The notes beneath the pieces are model-generated. The model did not search any database. It was not told the origin of the DNA and saw only the letters and a list, made by a program, of their open reading frames with translations. The position numbers were made by a program, and so were the translations under genes. From Clostridia bacterium (lineage in GTDB: Bacteria > Acidobacteriota > Terriglobia > Terriglobales > Acidobacteriaceae): a stretch of DNA of 64,000 nucleotides. Shown here piece by piece: positions 16,668 through 25,232 of the stretch. How positions within the stretch are numbered: position 1 is the stretch's first letter; the number at the start of each line of letters is the position of its first letter. Location: assembly GCA_035561135.1 (NCBI GenBank), contig DATMYA010000022.1, forward strand, positions 23,689 to 87,688, given 5' to 3'.

Positions 16668-17543
16668 CTATTGGGGCTGTGAAAGCGGGTGTTTCAGGAA
16701 CTGGAAGATTTTATAGCTGTTTGTAAAGACTTCAGTGGCGAAGTGCCACGCTGGTTGCTCGTCACGGTCAATCGTGAGTTCGCGCTCAACGACACTGCTC
16801 AGAGGCCACCCGCTCCGAACGCCAAAAATATCTTCCGATTTGCATTTTCCGCCCGTTACCTGCACTGCCGAAAAATACAATCGCCTGAAGCTTGGCGACG
16901 TGACCGTGTATTGGACCCGATACTCGTCATCCTCGATAAACCCGTCTTCCTCTTTGTGAGGCACGCGTTGGAAAACGATGAGCGCGCATGGTTCCACGTG
17001 CAGTTCAGTAAATCTGCGCAGACTTGCCTCATACGAAGCACCAAAACTAGGCGCGAGTTCTAGTACGGTCCGCAGCGATGTTGGAAGGCTGAGAGCCTGC
17101 TCAGTGAAAAGTTTTCCTTGGAACAGGAGGTCGGCAGCGAACTGATTCGCTTCTCTCTCCATCCGCGCTTTTGTCCACCAACTCAGAGTTTGGTCGGTGT
17201 CTATAAACAGGTTTTCGAAGTGGTCGGGCAGGACGCAGTGCGCGATTTCGTGGAAGATGCTGAATCTAGTGCGTTGCTCTCCCATACCTGATTGGGTCGC
17301 AACGACCTTTTCATCAAGATGCAACGCAGCACGAAGGTCACCAGCGGGTGCAGCATCCTTGCTAACGAAGGGAACCTCGCTCATGAAATCGAAGCTGAGT
17401 TGCTGAAGACCCAAGAACGAAAGTAGCTTCTTCTCGTTCGTGGGCAACAATCCCGCAGTACCCGCCTCAACGAGTAGCGTTTCCAGAATTTCTTGCGAGC
17501 CAATGTCCTCGTGAGGATTGCTCGCGGTGTGGAGCTTAGCCAT
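16668..17543 (-). CDS. ImmA/IrrE-family metallopeptidase
   Basis: These zinc proteases act with a partner XRE repressor and often cleave it to derepress a mobile element. The zinc motif HEIAH is at residues 98-102 (FSIFHEIAHCVLP), with the third ligand probably Glu131 in MEREANQFAADLLF. The remaining 150 residues form a C-terminal regulatory domain of unknown ligand. It overlaps the upstream repressor gene by 8 bp, so the two are translationally linked, as in ICE and prophage immunity cassettes. Involvement in repressor cleavage is inferred from that arrangement. Confidence 0.88.
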   Translation of the reverse strand: MAKLHTASNPHEDIGSQEILETLLVEAGTAGLLPTNEKKLLSFLGLQQLSFDFMSEVPFVSKDAAPAGDLRAALHLDEKVVATQSGMGEQRTRFSIFHEIAHCVLPDHFENLFIDTDQTLSWWTKARMEREANQFAADLLFQGKLFTEQALSLPTSLRTVLELAPSFGASYEASLRRFTELHVEPCALIVFQRVPHKEEDGFIEDDEYRVQYTVTSPSFRRLYFSAVQVTGGKCKSEDIFGVRSGWPLSSVVERELTIDRDEQPAWHFATEVFTNSYKIFQFLKHPLSQPQ

Positions 17544-17883
17544 TCTTCTTCTGCTTTATCGTGTCCGCCACCCGGCGCTTAAACTCCTCAGAAAAATCAG
17601 GAGGTGCGAAAGTTGCAATCGTGTCCTTCACCGCTGCACTGCGAACATGCTGCAGCCACGCCTTCGCTGCGTCGGTAGGCTTCATTTCTGAAGTCGATGA
17701 AGAATAGAAATAAGTTAAGGGCACACCGTAGTAGTCAGCGAGCTTCTTGAGCACCGGCCCACGTGGCAGGTTTTCTTGGTTTTCCAGCGTGGAAAGTGTC
17801 GTGATAGGCATCTGCAGGTCGTTCGCGACCTGCTTCTGAGTACGGTTACCCCGAAGGCGACGGAGAAGGTCTCCGAACCCCGC
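17536..17883 (-). CDS. XRE-family transcriptional repressor
   Basis: The start at 17883 (MAGFGDLLRRLRG) follows GGGAGG six nt upstream and gives 115 residues; the open frame to 17943 is discounted. Residues 5-60 are a lambda-Cro/C1-type helix-turn-helix: TQKQVANDLQMPITTLSTLENQ followed by LKKLADYYGVPLTYFY. The C-terminus is a short helical tail. Together with the overlapping ImmA-like protease gene it forms an immunity cassette. Palindromic sites at 17906-17920 and 18015-18029 in front of it are likely operators controlling both its own gene and the divergent E2-like cluster. Confidence 0.88.
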   Translation of the reverse strand, partial: AGFGDLLRRLRGNRTQKQVANDLQMPITTLSTLENQENLPRGPVLKKLADYYGVPLTYFYSSSTSEMKPTDAAKAWLQHVRSAAVKDTIATFAPPDFSEEFKRRVADTIKQKKNG

Positions 17884-17905
17884 CATGACGGCCTCCCTGG
17901 TCCAG

Positions 17906-17920
17906 TACGAAAATTTCGTA
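17906..17920. promoter_or_regulatory. Palindromic operator candidate 1
   Basis: TACGAAAATTTCGTA has 7-bp arms around one central base and lies 23 bp upstream of the XRE start codon. This is a typical place for self-repression. Confidence 0.6.
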
Positions 17921-17991
17921 ATGCCGAAGTAAGATTCTGCCATATCCAGAGAACATTGTGCAGAAAAATATTGCGCCTGTTTTCATGAACA

Positions 17992-18029
17992 TACGAGCTT
18001 TTCCACAGCAAGTACGAGATTTCCGTATT
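17992..18029. promoter_or_regulatory. Operator candidates 2 and 3
   Basis: TACGAGATTTCCGTA (18015-18029) shares the outer TACG/CGTA half-sites with operator 1. A half-site TACGAGCTTTTCC lies at 17992, 23 bp to its left. Both lie in the divergent interval before the plus-strand E2-like cluster, so the repressor could shut off both directions. Confidence 0.45.
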
Positions 18030-18115
18030 GCGCCTTAACACTCTCCGTAGTACAAACCATCCAGCAACATACCTTCGGGCACGTTGCAATTCACGAAGAC
18101 GACAGGGGTAACACG

Positions 18116-18265
18116 ATGGCAGAGCAGGATAGCAAGCAACACGACAATTCGCACGGAAACAGTGAGGAACACCGCAAGGATGACGAGCACCGTCCACCGA
18201 ACCGTCCGCCCGACACACCGCCGGGGCGCGATGTCCGTCCGCGTGGGTCGCACGGTGACTGCTAA
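18116..18265 (+). CDS. 49-residue disordered hydrophilic peptide ending in Cys
   Basis: An ATG at 18116 opens a 49-codon frame ending GSHGDC-stop. It is rich in Asp, Glu, His, Arg and Pro (KDDEHRPPNRPPDTPP), has almost no hydrophobic residues, and should be unfolded. It lies 12 bp upstream of the E2-like gene in the same direction, with a plausible GGGGTAACACG ribosome region. In composition it recalls Pup/UBact-type disordered modifiers, but it lacks their C-terminal Gly-Gln/Glu, and it is not a beta-grasp ubiquitin. It could also be a non-functional leader. The function is unknown. Confidence 0.45.
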   Translation: MAEQDSKQHDNSHGNSEEHRKDDEHRPPNRPPDTPPGRDVRPRGSHGDC

Positions 18266-18277
18266 GGGAGAGGGCAT

Positions 18278-18919
18278 ATGAATCGGCTGCAGAAGAGTAT
18301 CGAACAGATGAAACGCTACTACCCGCAGTTTCCTTATTCGGAGTACTCCGCGGGAATGGCGGTGTGCGCAGTCTGGCGTGGCTCGGTGCAGCCGATTACC
18401 CCAAGGGAGGACATGGAACACATCCTCGACGACATCGCCCATGAGAGAACCGTGCGAATCGTCGGTGGCAACATCGGCCATCATCCAAACTGCTCTGTCG
18501 CGCACTGCCGACACGACTGGATGGATAGCGTCACCGACATTAGCCAATCTTTCGAACTTGAGGTTCGTTGGGATGGGACGGCTCGCCACCCTGCGTGCTG
18601 GGTCTTGTCGCCTGCAATCCCGCCGGAGAAGCGACGCCACATGTGGGCCGACGGCTCCCTTTGTGTTTTTTATGCCTCCGAAGGTGTCTGGGATCACCGA
18701 GAAAACGATGTTGTGGACTTCATGGACCACGTCCCGATATGGTTGGCCAAATGGCAGGTCTTCAACCGCACTGGAGTGTGGATTGGTCGCGAACACTATG
18801 GAGACCCGCGCTACCACATCAACACGATTAAGCCGAGTCAACAGTGTTGGTGTCGCTCTGGACGCAAATACGTAAAGTGCCATATGCGCGAAGACAGCAT
18901 TCTTGCACTTCGAATGTAG
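18278..18919 (+). CDS. E2-like (ubiquitin-conjugating fold) protein with SEC-C tail
   Basis: 213 residues. The core follows bacterial E2-like proteins: strand FELEVRWDG, a proline-containing strand WVLSPAIPP, then His121-x7-Cys129 in HMWADGSLCVFY, equivalent to the active-site 'HPN..G.iCL' of E2 enzymes. The helix and tail HVPIWLAKWQVFNRTGVWIGRE resemble the W-rich tail of bacterial E2-like families. Residues 190-202 (CWCRSGRKYVKCH) form a SEC-C zinc motif, as in SecA and chromatin-linked fusions. If active, Cys129 would carry a thioester-linked modifier. No E1 or JAB peptidase gene lies nearby within the window. The start is clear, with GGGAGAGGG upstream. Confidence 0.7.
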   Translation: MNRLQKSIEQMKRYYPQFPYSEYSAGMAVCAVWRGSVQPITPREDMEHILDDIAHERTVRIVGGNIGHHPNCSVAHCRHDWMDSVTDISQSFELEVRWDGTARHPACWVLSPAIPPEKRRHMWADGSLCVFYASEGVWDHRENDVVDFMDHVPIWLAKWQVFNRTGVWIGREHYGDPRYHINTIKPSQQCWCRSGRKYVKCHMREDSILALRM

Positions 18920-19007
18920 TTGTCGTGAATGTCTGCACCCGGGGAGCATACTTGCTGTATCCTCCCAAACAACGACGTAGAACTCTCACTTCGCCTCCGA
19001 GGGACGA

Positions 19008-19517
19008 ATGAAGGAACTACTTGAGAAGTTGACGTCATACAACATTTTCAATTGCCTGCTGCCGGGCATCGTGTTCGCCGTTCTTGCGACCAAACTCACA
19101 CGGTATTCCTTTATTCAGTCGGATATCGCCATGGGCGTGTTCGTTTATTACTTCATCGGGCTTGTGATTAGCCGATTGGGGTCGTTGATTCTTGAGCCTT
19201 TCCTAAAGGGCATCAAGTTCGTTCGCTTCGCCAAATACGAAGAGTTCCTTAGTGCTAAGGAAAAAGACTCCACGCTGGACACTCTCTCCGAGACCAATAA
19301 TTCATACCGAACCTTCTGCGCTGTCTTTTCTTCGCTCCTTTTGCTTTCGGGCTACGAGAAGCTTGAAGCCAAGATGACGTTTTTATCCCATCGAGGTTCC
19401 TTCATCATCGTAGTGCTGTTGTTCGTGATGTTTCTCTTTGCATATAGAAAACAAACCGCCTACATAGTGAAGCGTGTGGCCAGACAGTCGGAGCGAGGAA
19501 AAGCAACGAGCGCATAG
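19008..19517 (+). CDS. Small integral membrane protein
   Basis: 169 residues with about four hydrophobic segments: FNCLLPGIVFAVLATKL (about 14-30), MGVFVYYFIGLVISRLGSLI (about 42-61), TFCAVFSSLLLLSGY (about 102-116) and FIIVVLLFVMFLFAY (about 131-145). A charged loop lies between the second and third. No family is recognised, though small proteins beginning with a YNxFNxLLPG-like motif occur in defence and mobile regions. GAGGGACGA precedes the ATG. It lies between the E2-like gene and the MBL-fold gene, 21 bp from the latter, so a shared transcript is likely. Confidence 0.75.
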   Translation: MKELLEKLTSYNIFNCLLPGIVFAVLATKLTRYSFIQSDIAMGVFVYYFIGLVISRLGSLILEPFLKGIKFVRFAKYEEFLSAKEKDSTLDTLSETNNSYRTFCAVFSSLLLLSGYEKLEAKMTFLSHRGSFIIVVLLFVMFLFAYRKQTAYIVKRVARQSERGKATSA

Positions 19518-19538
19518 CAGATTTCATGAGGAGAAACG

Positions 19539-20567
19539 ATGGGCTTCTTGATTGACATGATAAAGGTTGGTCAGGGTGATGCTTTTCTCATCACCATAGA
19601 TTTATCGAATGGAACCGAGCGTTACGTGTTGGTTGATGCTGGGCCAGAGTCCTCAGCAGAAGAAGTGGTAAAGCACGTCAACACTTATGCACCAGCAGGT
19701 CTCGACCTCATAATCGGAACTCACTTGCACGAGGACCATGTTGGAGGATTGCCGATGGTTCTGCAGAAATGCCGAATTAAGCAGAACGCCCCTCTCGCAA
19801 TCAACATTCCTCCGGTTTTGCAGAACAGATGGTCTCCCCTCAGGAAGTCGCTTGAGGGCTATCGCAAAATAGCAAAGTTCGACAGACTAGCGAAAGCACT
19901 CGACATGGTGGAGGGCATTAACGCAGCAGCCAATAACGTGGCCAAAATCGTCTCGGTTAAGGCTGGTATGCAGTGGCCTTGCGAGAGCGTTACGCTGAAA
20001 TTTCTAAGCCCCACAGATGAATTACTCGCTTTGGCATGGGACGATGCAGATTTGCTGCCGGTTGTGCAACAGCAAATGGCGGAAAAAATCGCCGAGGCAT
20101 GGCTTGAGCACCAGAATGCACTGACCGATGCTCCAAAGACCGAGCCTGAGAACGACTCAAGCGTGGTGTTTGAGCTTTTGTACAAGGGCACTTCACAGGC
20201 ATTGTTCACTGGAGATGCAGGGGCTGCCGTACTCAAGGTTGTTACAAGCAAAGAAACGAAGTATCCGTTCCTCAAGGTGCCTCATCACGGCAGTGAAACT
20301 GGCTTGGACGAAGAACTAGTCAAGAGGTTTTCGGCCACTACTGCCTACATTCCAGTTGGCGATAATCAGCACGGACACCCAGACAGAGAAGTTCTGAAAC
20401 TATTGAAGAAGCAGGGTTCTCATTTTTACTGTTCAGACAAGACGAAGTCTTGCAAAGGTGACTGCAGGAACCAATTCCTGACCCTATGTCACAAGCACGA
20501 AAGAGAGTTTCACAAGGGCTGGAACAGCATAAACACAGAACCCTGTGCCCGAGTCACCTCTGTATAG
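19539..20567 (+). CDS. ComEC/Rec2-type metallo-beta-lactamase-fold hydrolase
   Basis: 342 residues, starting after GAGGAGAAACG. The zinc-binding motif THLHEDHVGG (His62, His64, Asp66, His67) is intact. Later ligands are visible in ALFTGDAG and VPHHGSETG, the order found in ComEC-type and other DNA/RNA or small-molecule MBL hydrolases. There is no signal peptide or membrane segment, so it is cytoplasmic unless held by the neighbouring membrane protein. The C-terminus adds a Cys-rich tail (YCSDKTKSCKGDC). MBL-fold genes have been noted near bacterial E2-like genes, but the substrate here is unknown. Confidence 0.8.
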   Translation: MGFLIDMIKVGQGDAFLITIDLSNGTERYVLVDAGPESSAEEVVKHVNTYAPAGLDLIIGTHLHEDHVGGLPMVLQKCRIKQNAPLAINIPPVLQNRWSPLRKSLEGYRKIAKFDRLAKALDMVEGINAAANNVAKIVSVKAGMQWPCESVTLKFLSPTDELLALAWDDADLLPVVQQQMAEKIAEAWLEHQNALTDAPKTEPENDSSVVFELLYKGTSQALFTGDAGAAVLKVVTSKETKYPFLKVPHHGSETGLDEELVKRFSATTAYIPVGDNQHGHPDREVLKLLKKQGSHFYCSDKTKSCKGDCRNQFLTLCHKHEREFHKGWNSINTEPCARVTSV

Positions 20568-20805
20568 TCAGTAGCTTCTTGTGCCTGAAGCTCACCCTGT
20601 GCGTTGGTCTTGTGTGGACGCTGAAGGAACAGTGAAACCAGATAGGCCATCACCGAACCTTGCCGAAGGCGTGAGCGGCCTAGCTCCTTGGGTCACCCAC
20701 TCTAGGTCACCCATAAGCCCAGAAATGGCATTTTTCAGTAGAAATGAGAATGGCTGGCAGAAATGTAAGTTGTTGAAGACAAATCAGAGAAGGTGTCGAG
20801 CCACG

Positions 20806-20852
<47 letters not shown>

Positions 20853-20877
20853 ATCTAATCCCAAGCAGCTCAGTTAA

Positions 20878-21170
20878 TTAGATCAGACGCCGGTTTTGCT
20901 GCCTGCAAGACTTGGGTCTATTTGCGTCCGACAGCACCTCTTCCACCTTCTTCATCGCCTGCTTCGCATCCGCCGGCACCGAGTGCAGGTAGATTTCCCG
21001 CGTGATCTCCGGCGACGAATGGCCCACCAGCGCCTGTACGGTTCCCAGTGGTGTTCCCACGGAGTCGTGCAAGTCACGTTGGCGTGTCTCATCCAGTGCC
21101 AGTAGATGCCTTTCAGCCCGAGTTTCGCGGCCGTCGGGAGCATTGGCGATTGAGAAGGTTGCGACGACAC
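20878..21170 (-). pseudogene. Remnant of a second tyrosine recombinase, frameshifted
   Basis: Two minus-strand frames together spell the C-terminal catalytic end of a phage-type integrase. One has LGLKGIYWHWMRHANVT (the H-x-x-R box). The other, after a frameshift near 21060, has GTPLGTVQALVGHSSPEITREIYLH, with the His box and nucleophile Tyr region, followed by ADAKQAMKKVEEVL. The N-terminal two-thirds is absent. It lies 25 bp past the tRNA-Pro fragment, so it probably came from an earlier element that used the same tRNA. Confidence 0.75.
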
Positions 21171-21268
21171 ACACGATTCGTCGCTGCCGCGAACGCGGGG
21201 GAACTGGCCTTCCGGGTCTTTACCGGCAGCTCTCGAAGATGTAAGTTTGCGGACAGGCGAGGTGGATC

Positions 21269-21982
21269 ATGCGCGAAGTCCTATTGCTGTGTCTTTTTGC
21301 AAGCCTATTCGTTCCCCTAACACTGCTCGGGCAGGAGCGAGAGCAGGATCGACTGGAAGATGCCGGGCGGGTGCTCGGCGAAATTCTTAATATCCCCGAC
21401 AACATTCCGCAGGACCTGCTCGACCGCGCCGAGTGCGTGATTGTGCTGCCCTCGGTGAAGAAGTTCGCCATCGGGATCGGCGGGAGCTTTGGCCGGGGCG
21501 CCATGGTGTGCCGCTCGGGATCGAACTTCACCGGGCCATGGGGCCCACCAGCGATGTACGCCCTCGAAGGAGCGAACATAGGGTTTCAGCTTGGCGGCAA
21601 CCTGACGGATTTCGTGCTGCTGGTCATGAACCCCGCTGGAGGCCGCTCCTTGCTCAAGTCCAAAGTCAAACTGGGAGCGGATGCGTCCGCGGCGGCGGGC
21701 CCCAAAGGCCGTACGGCTGCGGCAGCCACCGACGTGGTCATGCGCGCTGAAGTGCTGTCGTATTCGCGCGCGAAGGGATTGTTTGCAGGTATCTCGCTCG
21801 AGGGTTCGACGATGCGGTCCGATGGCGGCGCGAACGAGAACCTGTACCACAGAAAACTGAGCGCCACGGACATCATTGCAAAGCGCGCCGTGAGCACGCC
21901 GCCTTCAGGCGCGAAACTCGTCTCGGTGTTGAACCGCAAGAGCCCGCGCAACAAAAGCGAAGCAAAGTCGCTGCAGGATTAA
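21269..21982 (+). CDS. SYLF/Ysc84-domain lipid-binding protein, exported
   Basis: 237 residues. A signal peptide (VLLLCLFASLFVPLTLLG) is followed by a SYLF domain: ECVIVLPSVKKFAIGIGGSFGRGAMVCR, the GPWGPP turn, GFQLGGNLTDFVLLVMNPAGGRSLLKSKVKLGADASAAAGP and a RAEVLSYSRAKGLFAGISLEGS close. In other organisms the domain binds phosphoinositides or membrane lipids; in bacteria the role is unclear, probably in the envelope. It is the first chromosomal gene after the island scar and ends before a strong hairpin. Confidence 0.85.
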   Translation: MREVLLLCLFASLFVPLTLLGQEREQDRLEDAGRVLGEILNIPDNIPQDLLDRAECVIVLPSVKKFAIGIGGSFGRGAMVCRSGSNFTGPWGPPAMYALEGANIGFQLGGNLTDFVLLVMNPAGGRSLLKSKVKLGADASAAAGPKGRTAAAATDVVMRAEVLSYSRAKGLFAGISLEGSTMRSDGGANENLYHRKLSATDIIAKRAVSTPPSGAKLVSVLNRKSPRNKSEAKSLQD

Positions 21983-21987
21983 GTCTG

Positions 21988-22032
21988 ACTCAAGGCGACC
22001 ACGTTGGCTGCGTGAACGTGGTCGCCTTGAGT
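21988..22032. terminator. Long terminator hairpin
   Basis: An 18-bp perfect stem, ACTCAAGGCGACCACGTT against its complement, with a 9-nt loop starts 5 bp after the SYLF gene and lies before the end of the convergent efflux operon. It probably serves both directions. T tracts are short. Confidence 0.75.
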
Positions 22033-22101
22033 TATGGACGCGCCGATCCGTGCTCAAGCCTGCCGCAATAACGAACTGCATAAGAACTACAAGGGCTAAT
22101 G

Positions 22102-25100
22102 TCAGTCTCCTTCCATTTGCGCAGTTTGAGACGAATGTCTCAGGCGACTCGCGTAGCGCTCTTGCAGACGATGCACAGTCATGTAGAACGTCGGGAGTGC
22201 CAGCAGGGTGAATAAGGTGGATGTGACCAGTCCTCCAATCATCACGACCGCCAGCGGCCTCTCGATCTCGGTGCCATGCAAACGCAAGACGAGGAGTGGA
22301 AGCAAGCCAAGGATCGCTGTTGCCGCCGTCATTATCTTTGGGCGTACGCGGCCGATGCAGGCACCGCGAAGCGCATCTTCGAACGGCATCCCCTCCGCCA
22401 CAAGTCCACGAGTTTGTGAGATGAGAACGAGGCCGTTCTGCACGGCGATTCCGAACAGGCCTATTAAACCAACCAGCGATGACACGTTCCAGGTCTCGCC
22501 AGCGATGAGCAGGGCGACGATACCACCGACCGAAGCTGTGGGTAAGGTAGCCAGGATCACCGCTGCTTCGGCTGCCGATCCCAACGCCATATACAGTAAG
22601 AGGAATACGGCCAGGATTGCGACAGCGATGGCGATGCGTAGAGAATCGGCAGCCCGAGACTGACTTTCTACGCGACCACCCACATTGAAGAAGTATCCAG
22701 TTGGAAGGCTCAGTTCCCGCGACAATTTGGCGTTGATCTCGGCGGCGGTGCTGCCGAGGTCTCTTCCATCGACGGCCGACTCCACCGCAATACGCCGGCT
22801 GCCGGCTTCCCGTCGAATCGTTCCGGGGCCAAAGGTCTGCTCGATTGTGGCAAGCTGGCTAAGTGGGATGCGCGACCCGTCGTGTCCATCGACCAGCAAT
22901 GCGCCGATTGATTTCGGAGTGTTGCGATGTTCGTCTTGCAGCTTGACTACCATGTCGAACCGCCGCTGCCCGATCCACACTTCCGATTCTTCCTCGCCCG
23001 CAAGTCCCACCCGAATCGCACGGATGACATCGCCAGGGGTTAGGCCCACACGCGCAACCGCCTGTCTGTCTATGCTCACTTTCAACTGAGGCATGCCGGT
23101 GAGTTTCTCGACCCGCAGGTCCTCGACGCCCTTGATTCCGCGCATCAACTCTTGTGCCCGTTCGCCGAGCGCCGCCAGTTTGTCGAGATCAGCGCCGAAG
23201 ATTCGGACAGAGATGTCGGCTGGAGTGCCGCCGAGTCCTTCATCGATTCTCATGCCAAGCGGAGTGGTGAACAGCGTCGTAACGCCCGCAATGCCCTGAA
23301 GTTTCTCGCGCATCGCGTCCTCAAGCTGGTCAGGCGCGCGCCCACCGTCAGGCTTGAGGATCACGAGGACGTCGGACCAGGTATGCGGCATGGGATCTTC
23401 ACTGCGTTCGGCACGCCCCGTGCGTCGAACCACGTCCTCGACTTCGGGGAAAGTGCGCAATGCATCTTCGACACGATGGTTTACGCGATCTACTTCGTCC
23501 AAAGAGGTCTCGGGAGGCAATACGGTCTGGATCAGGAAGGCCCCTTCATTCAACTTGGGCATGAAATCCGAGCCAACATAGAGCGCGAGAACGAGTGTGG
23601 GAGCGGTTACCGCGAAGGCCACAATGAGCACCTTTCCCCGGTGCCTCAGTGCGTAATCCAGGAACGGCGCGTAAACGGCCTTAAGCTTGCGCACGAGCCA
23701 CACGTCTTCCTCTGCGACGCTGTGTTTGGGCCGCAAGAACATGGCAGCCACCACCGGAACAAGCGTCAGCGCGAGCACAAGAGACGCGGCGATTGCCGCC
23801 ACCACAGCCGCAGCCAAGGGGCTGTACATCCTCCCCTCGATGCCGGTCATTGCAAACAGCGGAAGGAAAACGGCCATGACAATAAACGTGGCAAACGCAA
23901 TCGGCCTGCCGACCTCGATCGCTGCCGCAAGCGCGGTTTCACGTCGATTGCCGTTCGTGTGTCGAACGGTAATGCGGTGGACGATGTTCTCGGTGACGAT
24001 GATTGCAGCATCGACCAGCAGACCAACAGCGATCGCCAGTCCGCCGAGAGTCATCGTGTTGATGCCGATACCGAGCGGTTTCAAAAGCAGCCCGGACAGC
24101 GCAATCGATAGCGGAAGCGTTAGGGTAACGACGAGCGCGGCGCGAAGATCGCCTAGAAGAGCAAACAGTACGAGGATGACGAGTACGGCACCGATCAGAA
24201 TCGCCCTTTCAACGCCTCCGAGCGAACTTCCGATCAATACTGACTGGTCATAAACGGTTCGCAGCTGCACGCCCTTGGGCAACGTTTTGCCGATGTCATC
24301 GAGAGCCTCGCGGATTCCCGCCGAAACCATCATCGTGTCTGCACCGAACTGCTTGATGACGCGGCAGCTTACGACTTCGCCATTCAACCGGTGTGCGACT
24401 CCTCGGCGAACTGCGGGCGCTTCTCGCACGTCAGCAATGTCGCCGAGCAGAACCGGCGTCCTGCTCTTCATTGCAACGATTGTGCTGCGGAGGTCCTCGA
24501 CATTACTGGCGCGACCGACAGCACGAACGGTCCATTCCATCGATCCTTCCGTGACGAATCCGCCGGCGGCATTGATGTTGCTGCCTTGCACCGCGTGCTC
24601 CACATCATCAAGCGTGATACCTCTTGCCGACATGCGATCGGGGTCAAGCTGCACCTGGAATTGCCGCAGATAGCCACCAAGACGCTCGATCGAAGCGACA
24701 CCCGGAACGGCCAACAATCTATTGCGGACTTCAAACTCAGCAAGATCGCGCAGAACCATAGGATCGGCGGCACCTGGTTGCGCTTCCAGTGTGAACTCGA
24801 AGATCTCGTTGAGCCGCCCCGTGAGGCTTGAGATGTTAGGCGCGTCCATACCGGGTGGAAGTTGGGCTGCTACCTGGTTGACGCGCTCAGCCACAAATTG
24901 CCGGGAGCGGTTGTAGTCCGCGTCCGACTCGAACTCTACCGTGACCTGTGTGACACCAAGCAGTGAGGTCGAGCGGATGCGTCGCACATCCGGGAGGCCC
25001 GCAAGCGCGACTTCCATTGGAACGGCGACTCCTGTTTCCAGCTCCTCTGCTCCCATCGCAGGGTTCTGCACAATAACGTTGAACACAGGCGCAGAGAGAT

Positions 25101-25221
25101 CGGGGAAAACGTCCCGTCGCAAGTCTTGAAGCCATACCGCGCCGAGGGCACATGCGGCGAGAACGAGCACCAGAGTCAACACAGGGCGGGAGAACGAACT
25201 CTTTAGGATTTTGCTAATCAT
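22102..25221 (-). CDS. CusA/CzcA-type heavy-metal efflux RND pump
   Basis: The inner-membrane proton-driven pump of a tripartite metal exporter. 1039 residues, the usual length, with the RND two-fold layout: a first transmembrane helix RPVLTLVLVLAACALGAVWL, a periplasmic porter, a helix block containing GGLAIAVGLLVDAAIIVTEN (the helix-4 Asp region), then a second half with GGIVALLIAGETWNVSSLVG. The VDAAI pattern is nearer to Cu/Ag-type pumps than to the DFG...DGA pattern of CzcA, so a monovalent metal is possible. Substrate assignment by eye is weak. Third gene of the operon, 11 bp after the adaptor gene. Confidence 0.92.
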   Translation of the reverse strand: MISKILKSSFSRPVLTLVLVLAACALGAVWLQDLRRDVFPDLSAPVFNVIVQNPAMGAEELETGVAVPMEVALAGLPDVRRIRSTSLLGVTQVTVEFESDADYNRSRQFVAERVNQVAAQLPPGMDAPNISSLTGRLNEIFEFTLEAQPGAADPMVLRDLAEFEVRNRLLAVPGVASIERLGGYLRQFQVQLDPDRMSARGITLDDVEHAVQGSNINAAGGFVTEGSMEWTVRAVGRASNVEDLRSTIVAMKSRTPVLLGDIADVREAPAVRRGVAHRLNGEVVSCRVIKQFGADTMMVSAGIREALDDIGKTLPKGVQLRTVYDQSVLIGSSLGGVERAILIGAVLVILVLFALLGDLRAALVVTLTLPLSIALSGLLLKPLGIGINTMTLGGLAIAVGLLVDAAIIVTENIVHRITVRHTNGNRRETALAAAIEVGRPIAFATFIVMAVFLPLFAMTGIEGRMYSPLAAAVVAAIAASLVLALTLVPVVAAMFLRPKHSVAEEDVWLVRKLKAVYAPFLDYALRHRGKVLIVAFAVTAPTLVLALYVGSDFMPKLNEGAFLIQTVLPPETSLDEVDRVNHRVEDALRTFPEVEDVVRRTGRAERSEDPMPHTWSDVLVILKPDGGRAPDQLEDAMREKLQGIAGVTTLFTTPLGMRIDEGLGGTPADISVRIFGADLDKLAALGERAQELMRGIKGVEDLRVEKLTGMPQLKVSIDRQAVARVGLTPGDVIRAIRVGLAGEEESEVWIGQRRFDMVVKLQDEHRNTPKSIGALLVDGHDGSRIPLSQLATIEQTFGPGTIRREAGSRRIAVESAVDGRDLGSTAAEINAKLSRELSLPTGYFFNVGGRVESQSRAADSLRIAIAVAILAVFLLLYMALGSAAEAAVILATLPTASVGGIVALLIAGETWNVSSLVGLIGLFGIAVQNGLVLISQTRGLVAEGMPFEDALRGACIGRVRPKIMTAATAILGLLPLLVLRLHGTEIERPLAVVMIGGLVTSTLFTLLALPTFYMTVHRLQERYASRLRHSSQTAQMEGD

Positions 25222-25232
25222 GTTCCCTGCTC

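Noticed and set aside
18035..18949. A 304-residue minus-strand frame over the E2-like gene
   Set aside because: The plus frame has the E2 and SEC-C motifs and a good ribosome site; the minus frame has none.
23152..24111. A 319-residue plus-strand frame inside the RND pump gene
   Set aside because: Antisense shadow of a certain gene; His/Arg-rich composition with no domain.
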